A stretch of 64,000 bases of DNA from Bradyrhizobium jicamae (lineage in GTDB: Bacteria > Pseudomonadota > Alphaproteobacteria > Rhizobiales > Xanthobacteraceae), in assembly GCF_001440395.1 (NCBI RefSeq), contig NZ_LLXZ01000205.1, positions 49,685 to 113,684 of the forward strand, given 5' to 3'. This document shows positions 60,181 through 64,000 of the stretch, in pieces. The stretch's first letter is position 1; each line of letters starts with the position of its first letter. Both the position numbers and the translations under genes were made by a program. The notes beneath the pieces were generated by a model. The model searched no databases. It was given only the letters and a program-made list of their open reading frames with translations, and was not told the origin of the DNA.

Positions 60181-61320
60181 TCACCACTTCAATTCCACCC
60201 CCACCGTGCCTTGATGCGCCTGCATCAGATTGCGGAATTTGGCGTCGTAGTTGACGTAAACGCGCGCGGTATTGGTGAGGCTAAGCGACGCCGAGGCGCC
60301 GGCATCCATTCCGTACCGGCTCTCGCCGATGCCCTGGAACGTAATGCTCTGCACACCCTGGCTGACGGTGATGTCGGAGAAATTCTGCACGAGATTGTCG
60401 ACGAACTTGCCGTAGCCCGACAGATCGAGAATCTTGCCGTCGAAGATCCAGTAATGGCCGATCTCCGCGCCGATCAGGAGCCGCGCGCGCTGCACGGTGG
60501 CACCCGTCGCCGTTGCGGGATCGAGGCCGCCGATCTCCTGGAGCGCCCCGGTCTGGGCGCGGACATATTCGAAGGCGCCCTTCGGCACGATGCGGCCCTG
60601 GTCCTTGGTCCAGTAATAGCTGATCTCGCTCAGGACACCGTCGAGCCGCGCATTGTATCCGGCGGTCGCCAGCCCAAGGCCGGTGTCGCGGCGCGAATTG
60701 ACATTGCCAAAGCCGTGCACCACCGCACTGGCCCAGGTCCACGGTCCGCTGTCGACCGAAGCGGTGAACCCGATCTGGGTCAGGTCGATCGTCGCCGATT
60801 GCAGCGCCAGCGGAATGTCGATGGCCGACCGGCTCTGGTCGACCGAGAAGCCGATATTGATGCCCGGCGCCACCCGCGCGCCGATCCCGGCCACGCCGCC
60901 CCAGGTCTTTCGGTTATCGCCGACGAAATAGCCGACCGCGCCGTTCCTGGTCGAGTTCCCATAAGCCTCGAACCAGGTCCGGTAGCGCGGCGCTTCCGTG
61001 CTCTCAGAGGCGCCGCCGCCGCCCGGATTGGTCCGCTGCAGGCGGTTGAAGCCGTTGCTCGACTGGTTGCCCAGCCGCTCCAGGAAATTGCTGCCGAGAT
61101 TGGTCAGCGCCGCGCTGGACGAGACCGTCGAGTTGATCACCGTCGGTGTCGGGCTCGGCGTCGGCGAAGGCGTGGGGGTCGGGGTGGGTGTGGGCGTCGG
61201 TGATTGCGCCTGCGCCGTCGACATCACGGCGACAAGTACGGCCATGATCGCGAAGAGCCGCGCGAGCGCGCGACAGGTCCCGCTTCGTCGTGCCCGCCAA
61301 AGCCGCGATGCGCAGCGCAT
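60181..61320 (-). CDS. Autotransporter beta-domain protein with minimal passenger
   Basis: A 379-residue outer-membrane protein. A signal segment (LARLFAIMAVLVAVMSTAQAQ) is followed by a Thr-Pro repeat linker (SPTPTPTPTPTPSPTPSPTP), then a roughly 270-residue beta-barrel beginning TWFEAYGNSTRNGAVGYFVGD and ending GTVGVELKW with a C-terminal aromatic. Typical autotransporters carry large passengers; here it is about 70 residues. It may be a porin-like protein or an autotransporter remnant. The ATG at 61320 is chosen; a TTG lies 15 nt upstream. Confidence 0.82.
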   Translation of the reverse strand: MRCASRLWRARRSGTCRALARLFAIMAVLVAVMSTAQAQSPTPTPTPTPTPSPTPSPTPTVINSTVSSSAALTNLGSNFLERLGNQSSNGFNRLQRTNPGGGGASESTEAPRYRTWFEAYGNSTRNGAVGYFVGDNRKTWGGVAGIGARVAPGINIGFSVDQSRSAIDIPLALQSATIDLTQIGFTASVDSGPWTWASAVVHGFGNVNSRRDTGLGLATAGYNARLDGVLSEISYYWTKDQGRIVPKGAFEYVRAQTGALQEIGGLDPATATGATVQRARLLIGAEIGHYWIFDGKILDLSGYGKFVDNLVQNFSDITVSQGVQSITFQGIGESRYGMDAGASASLSLTNTARVYVNYDAKFRNLMQAHQGTVGVELKW

Positions 61321-61686
61321 GCAAACGATTCCCAAGGGCAGAAGCGCGGCCCGAAAAATGCAAAATCCCGATCAACTGCAGCGATTTGCACCCGGTTCAC
61401 CCAAGGGGTCAATCGGTCAGCCCCCCGGCCTGCCGCTGAATACGCTTCATTGTTGTTCGGTTGCCACAGCTCGCGCGACATCGTGACCACGTTTCCAGTG
61501 TGCGCCAGAACCTTGCGAATGGCAAAATTTCGTGTTGCAATCCCAAGTACAATCGGATTCAGGCCGTTCGACTGTGCGTTTCGTAAGCAGGAAATCCAGC
61601 AGCTACCGGGGAGCCCGTTTGTGGCGTGGCACGTGGAAAACGTGGCCGCGTCTTTTTTGTATCTAGTCTAAACTTGGAGACAGGCG
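61321..61686. other. Intergenic region with the csp leader
   Basis: 366 nt between the autotransporter and the cold shock gene. It is relatively AT-rich near 61500-61680, as expected for a cold shock gene leader. No ORF is convincing. It would hold both divergent promoters. Confidence 0.5.
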
Positions 61687-61890
61687 ATGCAGAAAGGCAG
61701 CGTCAAGTGGTTCAACCCCACCAAGGGGTATGGGTTCATCAAGCCGGCGGTCGGCGAGAAGGACGTGTTCGTCCACATCTCGGCCGTGGAGCGTGCGGGG
61801 CTCACCACTCTCAACGAGAACCAGCACATTGAGTATGACCTTGTCGAGAACCGTGGCAAGACGTCCGCGGAGAACCTCAAGATCACCTAG
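61687..61890 (+). CDS. cspA: Cold shock protein (CspA family)
   Basis: A 67-residue single-domain RNA-binding protein. The RNP1 motif is KGYGFIKP and RNP2 is VFVHIS, with the KWFNPTKGYG start. It binds single-stranded RNA and DNA and eases translation at low temperature. A GGAGACAGGCG ribosome-binding site precedes it and a terminator follows. Confidence 0.96.
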   Translation: MQKGSVKWFNPTKGYGFIKPAVGEKDVFVHISAVERAGLTTLNENQHIEYDLVENRGKTSAENLKIT

Positions 61891-61910
61891 ACTTCGTCTA
61901 CGCAAATTTC

Positions 61911-61936
61911 CCCCCGGCCTCGCCGGGGGATTTTTG
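61911..61936 (+). terminator. Rho-independent terminator of the csp gene
   Basis: An 8-bp stem CCCCCGGC / GCCGGGGG with a 3-nt loop, followed by ATTTTTG. It lies 20 nt after the csp stop codon. Confidence 0.9.
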
Positions 61937-61948
61937 TTGCCCTGGATT

Positions 61949-62680
61949 TCAGGCCGCGGCTTGGCAACCCGCGATCTCGCTGAGTTCCGGATAGAATCGC
62001 GCAGTCATCCGGCTGACATATCGCCGCAAATTGGCATGACCTGCCGCCGCCCGCTGCAACTCCGATTCGAACAGCGGACAAATTGCGCTGACTGCAAAGG
62101 CAAACATTGTCGCGTCGATGCCGGTGGGCTCCCTGCCCATGAAGAACGGCTTGTCGCCGAGATAGGCCGCCATCGCATCGATCGAGCGGATTCCGATCGC
62201 GGTGATCTCGTCGGGAGAGTGCCGCCCGATGCCCTGGCCGTGCAGCGTCTTGCGCAGGCGGCGGCGAATCATCGAGACCACGACGGGCCGGACCGGCGCC
62301 GGCACGCCCTTGAAGAAATTGACCGGCCCTTTGCGGAAATTGTCGTCGATCATCCAGCGGAAGTAGACGCTGGCCCAGTATAAATTATCCTCCGCCATCT
62401 TCTCGAACGCCCAGGCAACCGCGAGCTGCTCGGCGCTCAGTCCCGCATCGAAATCGATGCCGTATTTCTTTTCGAGGTGCCAGCGGATCAGCGTGGAGTC
62501 GCCGAGCAACTGGCCGTCATCCTCGATGTAGGGAATCTTGCCTTTCGGCGCCTTCGAAAAACTCATCAGCGCCTTTTCGAACGGCAGCTTCGACATCCGC
62601 AGCAAGGTCTCGGCCTTGGTCACGAACGGGCTTGCGTCGGGAAGGCCGAAATTGGGCCCGGAGCCATAGAGCGTGATCAT
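61949..62680 (-). CDS. Glutathione S-transferase family protein
   Basis: A 243-residue protein. The N-terminal thioredoxin-like domain has ITLYGSGPNFGLPDASPFVTK and GKIPYIEDDGQLLGDSTLIRWHLE (cis-Pro and GSH-binding Asp-Ser). The C-terminus is helical, ending near FFMGREPTGIDATMFAFAVSA. It is like metaxin/Faxc-type GSTs in its PYIED sequence. GAGGG precedes the ATG at 62680, so the 13-residue extension is rejected. The substrate is unknown. Confidence 0.87.
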   Translation of the reverse strand: MITLYGSGPNFGLPDASPFVTKAETLLRMSKLPFEKALMSFSKAPKGKIPYIEDDGQLLGDSTLIRWHLEKKYGIDFDAGLSAEQLAVAWAFEKMAEDNLYWASVYFRWMIDDNFRKGPVNFFKGVPAPVRPVVVSMIRRRLRKTLHGQGIGRHSPDEITAIGIRSIDAMAAYLGDKPFFMGREPTGIDATMFAFAVSAICPLFESELQRAAAGHANLRRYVSRMTARFYPELSEIAGCQAAA

Positions 62681-62744
62681 GGAACCCTCGATATATCCTG
62701 CGGAGCGCGGCTCTCGCACTCGCCGCCTGCCCCGGCAGATAATA

Positions 62745-63398
62745 TCAGATCGTCCGCGGCGAAATCAGGGTGCCGTCGCGGCCGGCCCCACCGGTGGTCT
62801 TGCAGAGATCGCCTTCGAGCCGCAGCCTGCCGCTTGCAAGCAGACGCAGCGCCTCGGGATAGATGCGATGCTCGATGCCGAGAATGCGCTGCGACAGCGT
62901 CTCCGGCGTATCGTCATCGGCCACCTCGACCGCGCCCTGCATGATGATCGGGCCGGCGTCGGTTTCCGGAATCACGAAGTGCACGGTCGCGCCCGAGAGC
63001 CTCACGCCGGCCTTGAGCGCCTGACCGTGCGGATCGAGGCCCGGGAAGGACGGCAGCAGCGAGGGATGGATGTTGAGCATCTTGCCGTACCAGCGCTGCA
63101 CAAATTCCGCGGTGAACAGGCGCATGAAGCCGCCGAGGCAGATCAGTTCGACCTTATGTTCGTCCAGCGCCCGCTGCAGGACCGCTTCGAAACCGACGCG
63201 ATCCTTGCCGAAAGGCTTGCTCTCGATGACCACAGTCGGAATGCCGCTCGCAACCGCCCTTCCGAGCCCCGGCGCATCGGCCCGGTTGGAGATGACGGCG
63301 ACGATCTCGGCCGGAAAGTCCGCAGCCTTCGCCGCATCGATCAGCGCGGCCATGTTCGATCCGCGCCCGGAGATCAGGATGGCGACACGGCGCTTCAT
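62745..63398 (-). CDS. purN: Phosphoribosylglycinamide formyltransferase
   Basis: A 217-residue GAR transformylase, the third step of purine synthesis, using 10-formyl-THF. Family motifs are ILISGRGSNMAALIDA (phosphate-binding loop), LGGFMRLFTAEFVQRW, MLNIHPSLLPSFPG (catalytic His) and GATVHFVIPETDAGPI. Its start overlaps the end of purM by 4 nt, so the pair is translationally coupled. Confidence 0.96.
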   Translation of the reverse strand: MKRRVAILISGRGSNMAALIDAAKAADFPAEIVAVISNRADAPGLGRAVASGIPTVVIESKPFGKDRVGFEAVLQRALDEHKVELICLGGFMRLFTAEFVQRWYGKMLNIHPSLLPSFPGLDPHGQALKAGVRLSGATVHFVIPETDAGPIIMQGAVEVADDDTPETLSQRILGIEHRIYPEALRLLASGRLRLEGDLCKTTGGAGRDGTLISPRTI

Positions 63399-64000
63399 GG
63401 GGCGAGGTCGAGATGGCCGTTATAGACCACGCGATGTTCGCCCGTCGCCGGGATCACTTCGCCGAGCAAGGCGACGGTCTCGCCGCTTTCGGTGAGAATC
63501 TCCGTCACCCTCTCGACCGCATCCGGCTTGACGATCGCGATCATGCCGATGCCGCAGTTGAAGGTGCGCAGCAATTCGAGTTCGGCGATGCCGCCCTGCG
63601 CGGCCAGCCATTTGAACACCGGCAGCACTGGCAACCGCGCCAGGTCGATGCCGACGCCGAGATGCTTCGGCAGCACGCGCGGGATGTTGTCGGTGAAGCC
63701 GCCGCCGGTGATATGGGCGAGACCCTTGATCGCCCCGGTTTCGCGAATCGCGCGCAGGCAGGATTTCACATAGAGCCGCGTCGGCGCCAGCAGCGCGCCG
63801 CCCAGCGTCATGACTGGCGAGAACGGCGCCGGCGCATCGAAGCCGAGGCCGGAATTTTCCACGATCTTGCGGACCAGCGAAAAGCCGTTGGAATGGACGC
63901 CCGACGAGGCCAATCCGATCACGGCGTCGCCCACGGCGATGTCAGCGCTCGGCAGCAGCGTGCCGCGCTCGGCGGCCCCGACCGCAAAACCGGCGAGGTC
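63395..64000 (-). CDS. purM: Phosphoribosylformylglycinamidine cyclo-ligase, N-terminally truncated by window
   Basis: The C-terminal roughly 200 residues of AIR synthetase, which closes FGAM to AIR using ATP. The frame runs off the window end without a start. Family blocks are GDAVIGLASSGVHSNGFSLVRKIV, KGLAHITGGGFTDNIPRVLP and FNCGIGMIAIV. The full protein is about 350 residues. It lies upstream of purN with a 4-nt overlap, the usual purMN order. Confidence 0.95.
   Translation of the reverse strand, partial: DLAGFAVGAAERGTLLPSADIAVGDAVIGLASSGVHSNGFSLVRKIVENSGLGFDAPAPFSPVMTLGGALLAPTRLYVKSCLRAIRETGAIKGLAHITGGGFTDNIPRVLPKHLGVGIDLARLPVLPVFKWLAAQGGIAELELLRTFNCGIGMIAIVKPDAVERVTEILTESGETVALLGEVIPATGEHRVVYNGHLDLAP

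Noticed and set aside
1..64000. CRISPR arrays, prophage, insertion sequences, origin
   Set aside because: No regularly spaced direct repeats, transposase, integrase, phage structural genes or replication genes were seen.

Overview
This is a high-GC chromosomal segment, most likely from Bradyrhizobium or a close relative in the Nitrobacteraceae (Alphaproteobacteria). The evidence is the rhizobial type II glutamine synthetase (glnII) beside a DUF2735 gene, many short Bradyrhizobium-type palindromic intergenic repeats, GrlR-like and DUF6894 proteins, and a purM-purN pair. I see no rRNA, intact tRNA, CRISPR array, phage or transposase. The genus is an inference from gene content and base composition.

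Layout. 0-8.3 kb: a truncated Pro/Ala-rich protein, small conserved proteins, an SDR oxidoreductase, an orphan SsuA-like binding protein, small membrane and secreted proteins, an NAD(P)-binding protein and a methyl-accepting chemotaxis protein. 8.3-15 kb: a hexapeptide transferase, an MBL hydrolase, a GDPD-like protein, an ABC-F ATPase, two hydrophilic proteins, and a coupled pair of a catalytically dead HtrA-like protein and a mini LuxR regulator. 15-25.2 kb: three paralogous proteins, each with two GrlR-like halves, interspersed with a DMT transporter, a cytosolic ModA-like protein, glnII with a sigma-54 promoter, an MliC-like protein, a tyrosine phosphatase, an SGNH hydrolase and an SDR. 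25.3-33 kb: a DUF2161 nuclease-fold protein, a GNAT protein, an aldoxime-nitrile cluster (AraC-type regulator, nitrilase, aldoxime dehydratase), a Tat-exported arylsulfatase and a thioesterase. 33-46 kb: a BtuF-like protein, an M20 deacylase, a divergent PNPOx-like/MocR pair, small periplasmic proteins, a frameshifted serine hydrolase, CreA, an L,D-transpeptidase, a glutathione peroxidase, a polysaccharide deacetylase and a RibD-like reductase. 46-64 kb: a TRAP transporter operon, DoxX, a malic enzyme with a PTA domain, a large anchored protein, aspS, selO, rnd, a nearly passenger-less autotransporter, a cold shock protein, a GST-like protein, purN and partial purM.

How genes work together. 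The aldoxime dehydratase and nitrilase would turn aldoximes into nitriles and then carboxylic acids, with the AraC-type gene as likely activator. glnII carries a -24/-12 promoter, and an NtrC-like site lies in the shared upstream region, which fits nitrogen control. DctP, DctQ and DctM form one TRAP importer. PurM and PurN catalyse two steps of purine synthesis and overlap by 4 nt.

The least explained content is the GrlR-like paralog set (about 15.2, 17.5 and 24.4 kb) and the HtrA-like pseudoprotease paired with a receiver-less LuxR protein (13.8-15.0 kb).
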